Shown here: in pieces, positions 42,807-50,884 of the stretch | Layout: each line of letters starts with the position of its first letter | Numbering within the stretch: position 1 is the first letter of the stretch | Assembly: GCA_000955785.1 (NCBI GenBank) | Contig: JYOD01000011.1 | Coordinates: 22,661-86,660, forward strand | Reading direction: 5' to 3' | DNA from: Burkholderiaceae bacterium 16 | Lineage (GTDB): Bacteria > Pseudomonadota > Gammaproteobacteria > Burkholderiales > Burkholderiaceae | DNA length: 64,000 bases | Notes under the pieces: model-generated | Told to the model about the DNA's origin: nothing | Database searches by the model: none | The model's input: the letters and a program-made list of their open reading frames with translations, nothing else | Made by a program: the position numbers and the translations under genes

Positions 42807-43706
42807 ATGGCTACGGTGAACTTCGACCTGGATGTGCTGCGCAGCTTCGTGGTGGGCATGGAGCTAGGCAGCTATGCCCGTGCCGCCGACCGGCTCGGCC
42901 GCTCCACCTCGGCGGTGAGCGCGCAGTTGAAGAAGCTGGAGGAGCAGGCCGGCACGGTGATCTTCCGCAAGGCGGGACGTGGCCTGGCGCTGACCGAGGC
43001 CGGCGAGACCATGCTGGCCTATGCGCGCAGGCTGCTGGATCTCAACGACGAGGCCGCTTCCGCCGTGCATGGCGTAGCGCTGGAGGGCTGGGTGCGGTTT
43101 GGCCTGCAGCAGGACTTCGGCGAGGTGCTGCTGCCCGAAGTGCTGGGCCGGTTCGCCCGCGCGCATCCCAAGGTCCGGATCGAGGCGCGCGTGGCCCGCA
43201 ATGCCGAGTTGCTGGATAGCGTGGCGGGCGGTCGCCTGGACCTGGCGCTGGCCTGGGACGATGGCGTGCGGATGCCGCATGTGGAACAGGTCGCGGTGTT
43301 GCCGATGCGCTGGATCGGCCCCACCGCCGCGCGCGCGCCGTGGCAGGGCAGCGAACCGCTGCCGCTGGTGGCGTTCGAGGCACCGTGCCGCTTTCGTTCG
43401 GCCGGCACCGCCGCGCTTGATCGTGCCGGTATTGCCTGGCGTGTGGCATTCAGCAGCGCAAGCCTGGGTGGCTTGTGGGCCGGAGCGGCGGCCGGTCTGG
43501 GCCTGACCGTCCGCACCGGCATGGGCTTGCCGCCGTCGGTCAGGGCCTGGGAGCCGGGGGAAGGCGGACTGCCCGGACTGTCCTCGCTGGCGCTGGCCCT
43601 ATACCGCAAGGACGCCGAGCTGGAGGCCCCCGCCGCGCGGCTGGCGGTGATCGTGGGCGAAGCGGTTCGTTCCGCGCTGCCGGCCAGGCTGGCGGCAGCG
43701 GCCTGA
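42807..43706 (+). CDS. LysR-family transcriptional regulator
   Basis: This 299-aa LysR protein has an N-terminal winged helix-turn-helix (residues 1-about 65: RSFVVGMELGSYARAADRL and STSAVSAQLKKLEEQAG) and a substrate-binding domain after residue 90. It is divergent from an MFS transporter gene, its likely target. The effector cannot be predicted. Confidence 0.88.
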   Translation: MATVNFDLDVLRSFVVGMELGSYARAADRLGRSTSAVSAQLKKLEEQAGTVIFRKAGRGLALTEAGETMLAYARRLLDLNDEAASAVHGVALEGWVRFGLQQDFGEVLLPEVLGRFARAHPKVRIEARVARNAELLDSVAGGRLDLALAWDDGVRMPHVEQVAVLPMRWIGPTAARAPWQGSEPLPLVAFEAPCRFRSAGTAALDRAGIAWRVAFSSASLGGLWAGAAAGLGLTVRTGMGLPPSVRAWEPGEGGLPGLSSLALALYRKDAELEAPAARLAVIVGEAVRSALPARLAAAA

Positions 43707-43800
43707 AGCCCGGCAGGACTTGCATCCCGCCGTACGCGCGGTACCATCGCGGTCTTTATTTTTGCCCTTGTCTCGTTGTCTGGTTGTCTTTATCCCGCTT

Positions 43801-44283
43801 ATGTCTGAAATCCGTTCCCGCCTGCTGCACTCCCTGGCCGATGCCACGCCTGCCCTCGACCTGGCCGCTGCGCCCGCCGGAGATCCGCCCGCCGGCGAAG
43901 ATTTGCTGTCGGCCTGGCTAAACCCCTGGCTGGCGGAACATTGCCTGGTGCAAGTCGACTGGCGGGAGTTCAGCACGCTGGGCGCGCAAGCCGTGGCACG
44001 GCTTGCAACGCTGCGCGCGGCGGGGGTGTCGGCCATCGATGTCGATGATCTCTACGACGAGGACGGGATTCCGCTGGGCGGCGACGACAACGATTTCGAT
44101 ATGGAGCCGGCGGCCCTCTACCTGGCGCACGTCAATCGCGAGCTTGCGCCGCACGGGATGCAGTTGCTGGAGATCGGGCATTTCGAGGACGCCTGGCTGC
44201 TCGCCGTGCGCAACGACCCGGGCGCCATCCGCGCGCTGAATGTGGCGCTGCGTCCGCTAGGGCTGGTGGCCCGTCAGTACTGA
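43801..44283 (+). CDS. Hypothetical acidic protein
   Basis: This 160-aa protein has no family I recognise. It contains an acidic stretch, DVDDLYDEDGIPLGGDDNDFDMEP (about residues 80-103), and Ala-rich flanks. The ATG at 43801 is chosen because it is the first with a reasonable N-terminus; a frame from 43720 adds 27 residues. It has no membrane segments or signal. The neighbours are a LysR gene upstream and the convergent NRDE gene. Function is unknown. Confidence 0.6.
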   Translation: MSEIRSRLLHSLADATPALDLAAAPAGDPPAGEDLLSAWLNPWLAEHCLVQVDWREFSTLGAQAVARLATLRAAGVSAIDVDDLYDEDGIPLGGDDNDFDMEPAALYLAHVNRELAPHGMQLLEIGHFEDAWLLAVRNDPGAIRALNVALRPLGLVARQY

Positions 44284-44313
44284 GTGCTGCGCTGAGTCGC
44301 CTTGACGGGCACC

Positions 44314-45141
44314 TTAACGGGGTGCCTGCACCGAGTCGGCGTCGCGGGCAACCCGCAGGTGGCCGCGATATGACACCTCGCCGGTACGGCCGTTGGTGTC
44401 GAAGCTGCGCTCGCTGAGTTCGAAGCGGCCATCGTGGCGCACGCGCAGTACCGTGCTGGCGCGGGTCCCATAGCTAGGCGAGCGGATGAAGGCCGAAGAC
44501 AGCAGCTTCTCCCACTCCGGTGTCACGCCGGTGCTGGGCAGCTCGAAATCCAGTGCCTGGCGATCATTGGCCAGCAGATCGAAATAGGGTTCGGCGCTGG
44601 CCCCCGGCTGGCCGGTGTCGGCTGCCACGGCTTCGGCGAGCGCGCCGACGCGGCTGCGCACCTTGGGCCAAGGCGTATCCAGCAAGGCGTTGGACAGGCC
44701 ATAGAGCCCGGGCTTGAGGCGCTGCGGATGCGGCGCCGCGCCGCGGTTGCTGTACCACCAGAGTTCGCGCAGGTCGCACGCCAGGAGGTTGAAGCCGTTA
44801 TAGGCGCCGGCGCGAGGCTGCAGTCCGGCCAGGTAGGACTGGGGGGCGCCGTCGCCACGCAGGAAGCCGGCCACCAGTTCGCCGCGCGAGCGGGCATCGG
44901 TGCGTTTCTCGGACGGTGCGCGGTAGTTGGTCAGGGCGGCAAAGCGGCCGTCGCCGGCCAGGCCCATCCAGGTGCCCGGCTCGCCGATCACTTCCGCCAG
45001 GTCGCGGCCGGCCAGCACATTGGGCGCATCTTCCCACCAATGCACGGGCGCAGCCGGGCGTGCGTAGAATTCGTCGCGGTTGCCGGCCACCACCAGGGCA
45101 TAGTCCGGGTGCGATTGCCAGGCCACCAGAATCAGGCACAT
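44314..45141 (-). CDS. NRDE family protein (TANGO2-like)
   Basis: This 275-aa protein carries the defining motif NRDEFYARP at residues 21-29 following Cys2, and the TNYR segment (FAALTNYRAP, about 67). The fold is Ntn-hydrolase-like, with Cys2 as the expected nucleophile after Met removal. Homologues include eukaryotic TANGO2, linked to haem and lipid homeostasis, but the bacterial role is not established. It lies downstream of ygfZ and DUF4936 on the same strand. Confidence 0.88.
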   Translation of the reverse strand: MCLILVAWQSHPDYALVVAGNRDEFYARPAAPVHWWEDAPNVLAGRDLAEVIGEPGTWMGLAGDGRFAALTNYRAPSEKRTDARSRGELVAGFLRGDGAPQSYLAGLQPRAGAYNGFNLLACDLRELWWYSNRGAAPHPQRLKPGLYGLSNALLDTPWPKVRSRVGALAEAVAADTGQPGASAEPYFDLLANDRQALDFELPSTGVTPEWEKLLSSAFIRSPSYGTRASTVLRVRHDGRFELSERSFDTNGRTGEVSYRGHLRVARDADSVQAPR

Positions 45142-45250
45142 AGCGCTTCCTTTCCTGCGTTCACTGCGATTGCCGCTTCGACTGCAATCACTACGACTAC
45201 GGTTTCATCTTTCGCGGCACCACCGCGCGGTGATCCTGCCGCTGCCGCCA

Positions 45251-45541
45251 TCAGAGCTGGTCCAGGTCGACAAAGCGCTCGACCTGCCTTTCGCCGTTGA
45301 TGAAATGCTGAAGCCCGCTCTGCCGCCAAAGGCCATCAAGGAACAGATCGAAGGCAGGCGGCACGTCGGCATAGGCCTCCATCCAGGTCTGCATGCCGTC
45401 GCGCGTTTCGGGTCTGCGTAAGAGCGTACCACCAATTCCGCCGGCTTCGGCAACGGTCTCCATCCAGCGATGCCAATGCGGCAGCGCGGCATCGGCCAGG
45501 GCTTCCGGCACCCGGAAATAGACGTAGAGGTGATCGCTCAT
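45251..45541 (-). CDS. DUF4936 family protein
   Basis: This 96-aa small protein begins SDHLYVYFRVPEALADAALP and contains LLRRPETRDGMQTWMEAYADV, a combination that I associate with DUF4936. No catalytic residues are known. It starts 27 bp after ygfZ on the same strand and the two are probably co-transcribed. The family has no established function, and the call is a recognition of family features rather than a search result. Confidence 0.75.
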   Translation of the reverse strand: MSDHLYVYFRVPEALADAALPHWHRWMETVAEAGGIGGTLLRRPETRDGMQTWMEAYADVPPAFDLFLDGLWRQSGLQHFINGERQVERFVDLDQL

Positions 45542-45568
45542 GACAGTCTCCTGCGCGGGGCTGGCGGT

Positions 45569-46564
45569 TCAGGCTGCGTCGCCGAAGGGTACCGCGTAGG
45601 GCAGTTCGCCCACGCGCACCGGGCTGCCGCTGGCGCTACCCAGGTGCAGGGCGCCACCGGCGGCATCGATCTTGAGTTCGGCCAGGCCGTCCCAGCCGCC
45701 TTGCGGCGCGGCGGCGGCATTGACCACCATGCCGCAGGGCTGTTCGGGATCCTCGGGGCGGAAGATCTCGGTGGCCGCGGCCGGCACTTCGCCTTCGCCG
45801 TGGATCAGCCACATGCGGCGCTTGAGCGTACCCCGGTACTGGCTGCGCGCCACGATTTCCTGGCCCGGATAGCAGCCCTTGCGAAAATTCACGCCGCCGA
45901 CCAGTTCCAGGTTGATCATCTGCGGCACGAATTGCTCCTGCGTGGCAAGCGCGATGCGCGGCACGCCGGCCTGCACCTCCAGCCAGTCCCACAACGCCGA
46001 GTCCGCCGGCAGCAGTTGCGCCGACAGCGCGGCCTGCACCTGCGCTGCCTGCTCGGCCGGAAGCACCACCTGCCAGCGCGGCAGGCCGGCGCCATCGGGT
46101 AGCCGGATCACGGTGGCGGCAGCCGCTGCCCCCGTCGACCACGGCTCGGCCGGGGCGGGCAGGCCTGCAGCCTGCAGTGCCGCGGCGCCGCCGGCGCCGG
46201 CTACGGCCAGCACGGCGCGGGCAGGCGTCAGATCGGACAGGCGCGCCTTGGCGCGCAGCACGAACATCGACAGGCGCTTCTGGATGGCGGGCTGCAGGTC
46301 CGCCGACAGTTGCAGCACGATGCCTTCTTCGTCCCGCCACATCAGGAAACTGGCGAGCAGCCGGCCCTTGGGCGAGCAATAGCCGGCTACGCGCGCGGTG
46401 CCGGTGGCGAGATCGTCGACGGCGTTGGTGAGCTGGGTGTGCAGGAAACTGCCGGCGTCGTCGCCGGCAACCCGGATCAGGCCCAGCTGCGCGGGCCTGC
46501 AGACGACTCCGCTCTGGCGCACGGCTTCGAACTGGGTGGCGAGGTCGGGGGTAGGGGAATTCAT
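45569..46564 (-). CDS. ygfZ: Folate-binding protein YgfZ (GcvT-like, iron-sulfur assembly factor)
   Basis: This 331-aa GcvT-fold protein helps assemble or repair [4Fe-4S] enzymes using folate. The signature KGCYPGQEIVARSQYRG with its conserved Cys lies at about residue 231. The N-terminal FLHTQLTNAVDDL and YCSPKGRLLASF match the family. The ATG at 46564 is preferred; the open frame extends upstream into the tandem-repeat region with no similarity. It heads the minus-strand group ygfZ-DUF4936-NRDE. The tandem array begins 65 bp upstream of its start. Confidence 0.92.
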   Translation of the reverse strand: MNSPTPDLATQFEAVRQSGVVCRPAQLGLIRVAGDDAGSFLHTQLTNAVDDLATGTARVAGYCSPKGRLLASFLMWRDEEGIVLQLSADLQPAIQKRLSMFVLRAKARLSDLTPARAVLAVAGAGGAAALQAAGLPAPAEPWSTGAAAAATVIRLPDGAGLPRWQVVLPAEQAAQVQAALSAQLLPADSALWDWLEVQAGVPRIALATQEQFVPQMINLELVGGVNFRKGCYPGQEIVARSQYRGTLKRRMWLIHGEGEVPAAATEIFRPEDPEQPCGMVVNAAAAPQGGWDGLAELKIDAAGGALHLGSASGSPVRVGELPYAVPFGDAA

Positions 46565-46628
46565 GGCAGGTATCGCAAGCAAGAGGGCGCTGGGCAGCGC
46601 CGGATGGAAGGCGCAAACGCCGACAAAA

Positions 46629-46732
46629 GGCACAAAGGCACAAAGGCACAAAGGCACAAAGGCACAAAGGCACAAAGCTACAAAGCTACAAAGCTACAAA
46701 GCTACAAAGCTACAAAGCTACAAAGCTACAAA
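46629..46732. repeat. 8-bp tandem repeat array: six GGCACAAA units then seven GCTACAAA units
   Basis: Thirteen uninterrupted octamers fill 104 bp between the divergent ygfZ and mltG genes. The first six units are GGCACAAA and the next seven GCTACAAA, a two-base change that spreads as one block. The array starts 65 bp upstream of the ygfZ ATG. Exact copies with a clean variant boundary indicate recent expansion by slippage or homologous exchange. Copy number would set promoter spacing for ygfZ or alter a 5' leader. No coding frame here has support. Confidence 0.95.
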
Positions 46733-46778
46733 CGCCGGCGGATTACAGTGAATGTGGCAGCAAAAGGCGCGGCAAATT

Positions 46779-46826
46779 GCACGGTAAATGGCACGGTAAA
46801 TGGCACGGTAAATGGCACGGTGTATG
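46779..46826. repeat. 12-bp tandem repeat array (GCACGGTAAATG, four copies)
   Basis: Three exact units GCACGGTAAATG are followed by a fourth with two changes (GCACGGTGTATG). The array lies 46 bp to the right of the octamer array and about 165 bp upstream of mltG. Sequence and period differ from the octamer, so the two arrays arose separately. Confidence 0.9.
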
Positions 46827-46992
46827 GCGCAAACCGGAGCCCGCCAGGCCGGGGCGCCGCTGTCCGGCTGATCTCCGGCATATGGGGCGTGTTCGTGGCG
46901 GTGCAAGGCTCCCGGTATTATATGAGGCTGTCGCCATTTCAGCCGGCGCCCTGCGCAATTGATGCAGCGCGCGGCCGGCGTTGCCGGGGCGC

Positions 46993-48015
46993 ATGATGCG
47001 CCACCACTACCTGCCCTACATGAAACGTATTTTCCTGCGACTGACCCTGGTCGCCGTGGTTTTCACGATTGCCGCCGCCGGTGCCTTTGCCTGGTGGGCC
47101 AATCGTCCGCTCCAGTTGTCGGCCTCGCCGATCGAGGTGGTGATCAAGCCCAATTCCAGCGTGGCCAGCGTCGGCCGCCAGATCGAGCGCGGCGGCGTGC
47201 GCATGGATCCGCGCCTGTTTGCCTTGCTGGTGCGGCTTACCGGCCACAGCGCCGACCTCAAGGCCGGCGGCTACGAGTTCGACAGCAGCGCCACGCCGCT
47301 GTCGGTGATCGGCAAGATCGCCCGGGGCGAGGTCAACCACTATGTGCTGACCGTGATCGAGGGCTGGGAATTTCGCAAGATGCGCGCCGTCGTGGATGCG
47401 CACCCGGCGCTCAAGCACGATAGCCGCGGCTTGTCGGATGCGGAGCTGATGAAGGCGATCGGCGCGCCCGAGCCGGCCCCGGAGGGCATGTTCTTCCCCG
47501 ATACCTACCTGTTTGCGCGCGACAGCAGCGACCTGGAACTGTACCGCCATGCTTACCGCGCGATGCAGCGCCGCCTGACGGATGCCTGGAACGCCCGGGC
47601 GCCCGACCTGCCATACAAGTCGCCCTATGACGCGTTGATCATGGCTTCCATCGTGGAGAAGGAAACCGGCCAGCCGGCCGAGCGTCCGCTGATTGCCGCT
47701 GTATTCGTCAACCGGCTGAAGAAGGGCATGATGCTGCAAACCGACCCCACCGTGATCTACGGCCTGGGCGAAGGGTTCGACGGCAATATCCGCAAGCGCG
47801 ACCTGCAGACCGACACCCCTTACAATACCTATACGCGTAACGGCCTGCCGCCCACCCCGATCGCCTTGCCCGGGTTGGCTTCGCTGGCCGCGGCCACCGC
47901 GCCGGCGCCGTCCGATGCGCTGTATTTCGTGGCGCGTGGCGACGGCAGCAGCCATTTCTCCAACTCGCTTCCCGAACACAACCGCGCGGTAGACAAATAC
48001 CAGCGCGGCAAATAA
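46993..48015 (+). CDS. mltG: Endolytic murein transglycosylase MltG (YceG family)
   Basis: This 340-aa inner-membrane enzyme cuts nascent peptidoglycan strands. One N-terminal membrane helix is visible ([22 protein letters not shown]). The YceG core includes the catalytic Glu in [19 protein letters not shown] and the downstream [21 protein letters not shown]. The start is uncertain among ATGs at 46993, 46996 and 47020 (MKRIFLRL); none has a strong ribosome site. The stop lies 8 bp from the tmk start, so mltG-tmk-holB form an operon, a conserved arrangement. Confidence 0.9.
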   Translation: MMRHHYLPYMKRIFLRLTLVAVVFTIAAAGAFAWWANRPLQLSASPIEVVIKPNSSVASVGRQIERGGVRMDPRLFALLVRLTGHSADLKAGGYEFDSSATPLSVIGKIARGEVNHYVLTVIEGWEFRKMRAVVDAHPALKHDSRGLSDAELMKAIGAPEPAPEGMFFPDTYLFARDSSDLELYRHAYRAMQRRLTDAWNARAPDLPYKSPYDALIMASIVEKETGQPAERPLIAAVFVNRLKKGMMLQTDPTVIYGLGEGFDGNIRKRDLQTDTPYNTYTRNGLPPTPIALPGLASLAAATAPAPSDALYFVARGDGSSHFSNSLPEHNRAVDKYQRGK

Positions 48016-48023
48016 GTCTCCCC

Positions 48024-48638
48024 ATGCGCGGAAAATTCATCACATTCGAAGGCATCGACGGTGCCGGCAAGAGCACCCACGTGGAGTGGGTGGCGGAGCG
48101 CTTGCGCGCCCGCCTGGCCGGCAATGCCGCCGTCGTCACCACCCGCGAGCCGGGTGGCACGCCGCTTGGCGAGGACCTGCGGCAACTGCTGCTGCACCGC
48201 AAGATGCACCTCGAAACCGAGGCCTTGCTGATGTTCGCCGCTCGCCGCGAACATATTGCCGAAGTCATCGAGCCGGCCCTGGCGCGCGGCGACTGGGTCG
48301 TATCCGACCGCTTCACCGACGCCACCTTTGCCTACCAGGGCGGGGGCCGGGGCTTGCCGCGCGCGCGCCTCGAAGTGCTTGAGGCGTGGGTCCAGGACGG
48401 CTTGCAGCCGGACCTCACGCTGTTGTTCGACGTGCCGCTGGAAACCGCCAGCGCCCGGCTGGCCGGTGCCCGCGAGCCAGACAAGTTCGAGGCCGAGTCG
48501 CGTGCCTTTTTCGACCGCACCCGGCAGGAGTACCTGCGGCGCGCGGCCGAATCCCCGCAGCGCTTCCGGGTCATCGACGCCACCGGGACCATTGCCGGGA
48601 TTCAGGTGGAACTTGAGACAATCCTGGCAACACTTTGA
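48024..48638 (+). CDS. tmk: Thymidylate kinase
   Basis: This 204-aa kinase converts dTMP to dTDP. The P-loop [11 protein letters not shown] is at residues 8-18, DRF in [18 protein letters not shown] is at about 93, and the Lid-region [15 protein letters not shown] at about 150. Arginines in the [11 protein letters not shown] loop are conserved. Length and order (after mltG, before holB) are standard. It starts 8 bp after mltG. Confidence 0.95.
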   Translation: MRGKFITFEGIDGAGKSTHVEWVAERLRARLAGNAAVVTTREPGGTPLGEDLRQLLLHRKMHLETEALLMFAARREHIAEVIEPALARGDWVVSDRFTDATFAYQGGGRGLPRARLEVLEAWVQDGLQPDLTLLFDVPLETASARLAGAREPDKFEAESRAFFDRTRQEYLRRAAESPQRFRVIDATGTIAGIQVELETILATL

Positions 48639-48703
48639 ATTGACATCACTATTTGTAGATTGTGATAGAGGTGAACCTTGCGGCGGCGGCCACACGTCAT
48701 TGC

Positions 48704-48722
48704 ACTACTCAATCTGAGTAGT
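48704..48722. other. Hairpin between tmk and holB
   Basis: A perfect 8-bp stem (ACTACTCA / TGAGTAGT) with a 3-nt loop lies in the 118-bp gap before holB. The gap is noticeably less GC-rich than its neighbours. No T-run follows. It could be an internal promoter region or RNA processing element. Confidence 0.35.
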
Positions 48723-48756
48723 CGCTCGAAGTATCAACCCTAACTCACTGATTCGC

Positions 48757-49764
48757 ATGCTTTATCCCTGGCAGAAAGAAGACTGGCAACGGCTGAACGC
48801 GCTGCGCGAGCGGCTCCCGCATGCCTTGCTGATTCACGGCCAGCAAGGCATCGGCAAGCGCGACCTGGCGCTGCATTTCGCCCAGGGGCTGCTGTGCGAA
48901 ACCCCGCGGCCCGATGGCCAGCCCTGCGGCACATGCTCTGCCTGCCACTGGTTCAGCCAGGGCAATCATCCGGATTTCAGCGTGGTGCGCCCGGAAGCCA
49001 TGGAGGCTGCGGGCGACGCCGAGACCGACGAGAGCGGCAAGAAGAAGACGCCCAGCAAGGTGATCCGCATGGAACAGGTGCGGGCGTTGATCGATACAGT
49101 GGGTATCGGCACGCACCGTGCCGGCCTGCGCCTGGTGGTTGTCTATCCGCTCGATGTGTTGCAAAGCGAGGGCGCAAATGCCTTGCTCAAGACGCTGGAG
49201 GAGCCGCCGCCGTCGACCGTGTTCCTGCTGGTGACCGACCGCCTGGACCGGGTGCTGCCCACCATCTTGTCGCGCTGCCGCCAGTTCTCCGTGCAGCGGC
49301 CCAGCGCCGCCGACGCCATGGCCTGGCTCGGCAGCCAGGGCGTGGGCGATGCCGAGGCCCAACTGGCGCTGGCCGGCGGCTCGCCGCTGACCGCGCTGCA
49401 CGCCGCCGAAGCGGAGGAGCAGCCGATGCAGCGCTGGCTGGTGAGCCAGCTTGGCGCCGGCGCCGGCTTCGATGCGCTGGCGGCAGCCGAACAGGTCCAG
49501 AAGATGCCGGTGCCGTCGGTGCTTGGCATCTTGCAGCGCTGGACGTACGATCTGCTGTCGGCGTGCCTGGCGGCCGCCCCGGTTCCGCGCTATTTCCCGC
49601 GCGAGCAGGCGGTCCTGGCGCGCTGCGCGCAGGCCACCGATGCGCACCGGCTGCAGGCCTTCTCAGCGCGGCTGCTGAACCACCGCCGTAGCGAGAATCA
49701 CCCGCTGGCGGCGCGGCTGGTCATGGAATCCGTGTTTCTGGAGTACCGGCAGTTGTTCCAGTAA
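48757..49764 (+). CDS. holB: DNA polymerase III delta-prime subunit
   Basis: This 335-aa clamp-loader subunit is an AAA+ protein. The P-loop-like segment is LLIHGQQGIGKRDLALHFAQG (about 23), and the zinc-binding module has Cys residues in GQPCGTCSACHWFSQGNHPDF (about 55). The SRC motif TILSRCRQF is at about 170. Its position after tmk and before pilZ is the standard order. The 118-bp gap from tmk is larger than usual. Confidence 0.92.
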   Translation: MLYPWQKEDWQRLNALRERLPHALLIHGQQGIGKRDLALHFAQGLLCETPRPDGQPCGTCSACHWFSQGNHPDFSVVRPEAMEAAGDAETDESGKKKTPSKVIRMEQVRALIDTVGIGTHRAGLRLVVVYPLDVLQSEGANALLKTLEEPPPSTVFLLVTDRLDRVLPTILSRCRQFSVQRPSAADAMAWLGSQGVGDAEAQLALAGGSPLTALHAAEAEEQPMQRWLVSQLGAGAGFDALAAAEQVQKMPVPSVLGILQRWTYDLLSACLAAAPVPRYFPREQAVLARCAQATDAHRLQAFSARLLNHRRSENHPLAARLVMESVFLEYRQLFQ

Positions 49765-49839
49765 GCCGGAGCGGTCAGATAGGTAGTTGCAATAAGTCCA
49801 ATAAGGCCTGAAGGCCATAGAGTGAGCAAGGGGTCAGTC

Positions 49840-50298
49840 ATGAACACAGAAGTGACAGGGGCACGGGGCGCCAGCGTTCCCGGCGCCGCAGGTGGAATTG
49901 GGGCGCCGACCGTTCCTGGCGCCGCAGGCGGAATCGGGGCGCCGACAGTTCCCGGCGCATCCTCCCGGCCGAACGTGCTTTCGCTTTCGATCAAGGACCA
50001 GGCGGGGCTCTATGCCGCCTACATGCCGTTCCTGCAGCGCGGCGGGATCTTTGTCCCGAGCAACCGGCCCTTCCGGCTGGGCGAGCAGGTGTTCCTGGTG
50101 CTGTCGCTGCTCGATCGGCCGCAGAAGTACCAGATCGCGGGCCAGGTGGCATGGATCACGCCCGTCGGCACGCCGCACAAGACACCGGGCATCGGGATTC
50201 ACTTGCCGGATGACGATATGGGCCTCAACCTGCGCCGCGCGGTGGAAGAGATCCTGGGCAAGACGATCGAATCGGTTAAGCCCACCCAGACTTTGTAG
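49840..50298 (+). CDS. pilZ: PilZ domain protein with a duplicated N-terminal peptide repeat
   Basis: This 152-aa protein has a PilZ-type domain from about residue 45 (VLSLSIKDQAGLYAAYMPFLQ, GGIFVPSNRPFRLGEQVFLVLSLLD, PGIGIHLPDDDMG), like PilZ of type IV pilus systems, which lacks the full c-di-GMP-binding RxxxR motif. The first 40 residues consist of a 12-residue peptide repeat (unit GAAGGIGAPTVP) encoded by a 36-bp tandem repeat, not usual for PilZ proteins. The ATG at 49840 has an AAGGGG ribosome site. It lies 75 bp after holB. Confidence 0.87.
   Translation: MNTEVTGARGASVPGAAGGIGAPTVPGAAGGIGAPTVPGASSRPNVLSLSIKDQAGLYAAYMPFLQRGGIFVPSNRPFRLGEQVFLVLSLLDRPQKYQIAGQVAWITPVGTPHKTPGIGIHLPDDDMGLNLRRAVEEILGKTIESVKPTQTL
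49876..49947 (+). repeat. 36-bp tandem repeat (two copies plus partial) inside the PilZ gene
   Basis: Two adjacent 36-bp units, beginning GTTCC and differing at four third-codon or silent-looking positions, encode a 12-residue Gly/Ala/Pro-rich peptide; a partial third unit begins at 49948. Because 36 is a multiple of three, copy changes would alter length without shifting frame. Confidence 0.85.
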
Positions 50299-50346
50299 TT
50301 GACCTTAACTTTGTTGTTCAAGTTATTGTTTTAGAAGAATTTCAAA

Positions 50347-50868
50347 ATGAGTGATTCCGATTTTTCCGTCCGGGTCGCGGCGCAGCGCGACCTCGCTGCC
50401 ATCGTCGACATCTACAACAGCACCGTGGCGTCGCGCATGGTCACGGCGGACACCGAGCCGGTCACGGTGGCATCGCGCCAGGCCTGGTTCGATGAACACA
50501 AGCCCGGGCGCCGGCCGCTGTGGGTGGCGGAGGACAGGGAAGGGAGGATGGCCGGCTGGCTCAGTTTTTCCGACTTCTATGGCCGCCCGGCTTACGGCGC
50601 CACCGCGGAAGTCTCGATCTATCTCGACGCCAGCCGCCGGGGACAGGGCCTGGGACGCTTCCTGCTGCAGCAGGCCATCGCGCATGCGCCGCAGATCGGG
50701 GTCAACACCCTGCTGGGCTTCATCTTCGGCCACAACGCGCCCAGCCTGGGCCTGTTCGCCTCGCTCGGCTTCGAGCGCTGGGGCAACCTGCCGCGCGTGG
50801 CGGTGCTCGACGGCGTGGAGCGCGACCTGGTCATCCTCGGCCGGCACTTGACGAAGCCCGAGGCATAA
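50347..50868 (+). CDS. GNAT family N-acetyltransferase (phosphinothricin acetyltransferase-like)
   Basis: This 173-aa GNAT has the N-terminal RVAAQRDLAAIVDIYNSTVASR and acetyl-CoA motif VSIYLDASRRGQGLGRFLLQ (about 95), typical of the Pat/bar-like phosphinothricin or methionine-sulfoximine acetyltransferase group. The target is unknown. The ATG at 50347 lacks a clear ribosome site. It lies 48 bp after pilZ in an AT-rich gap and is the first gene of the stretch that separates pilZ from tatD. Confidence 0.85.
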   Translation: MSDSDFSVRVAAQRDLAAIVDIYNSTVASRMVTADTEPVTVASRQAWFDEHKPGRRPLWVAEDREGRMAGWLSFSDFYGRPAYGATAEVSIYLDASRRGQGLGRFLLQQAIAHAPQIGVNTLLGFIFGHNAPSLGLFASLGFERWGNLPRVAVLDGVERDLVILGRHLTKPEA

Positions 50869-50884
50869 ACGGGACGGCGGCTGC

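Noticed and set aside
43720..43800. Upstream extension of the hypothetical gene at 43801
   Set aside because: The added residues look like translated promoter sequence with T-rich stretches; ATG 43801 is the simpler start.
46629..46732. Possible CRISPR array
   Set aside because: The units are contiguous octamers with no spacers and no cas genes; it is a simple tandem repeat.
46310..46996. Plus-strand open frame running through the octamer array, giving Lys/Thr/Gln-rich repeats
   Set aside because: The repeat peptide is a by-product of the tandem DNA, the frame starts inside ygfZ on the opposite strand, and no similarity is seen outside the repeat.
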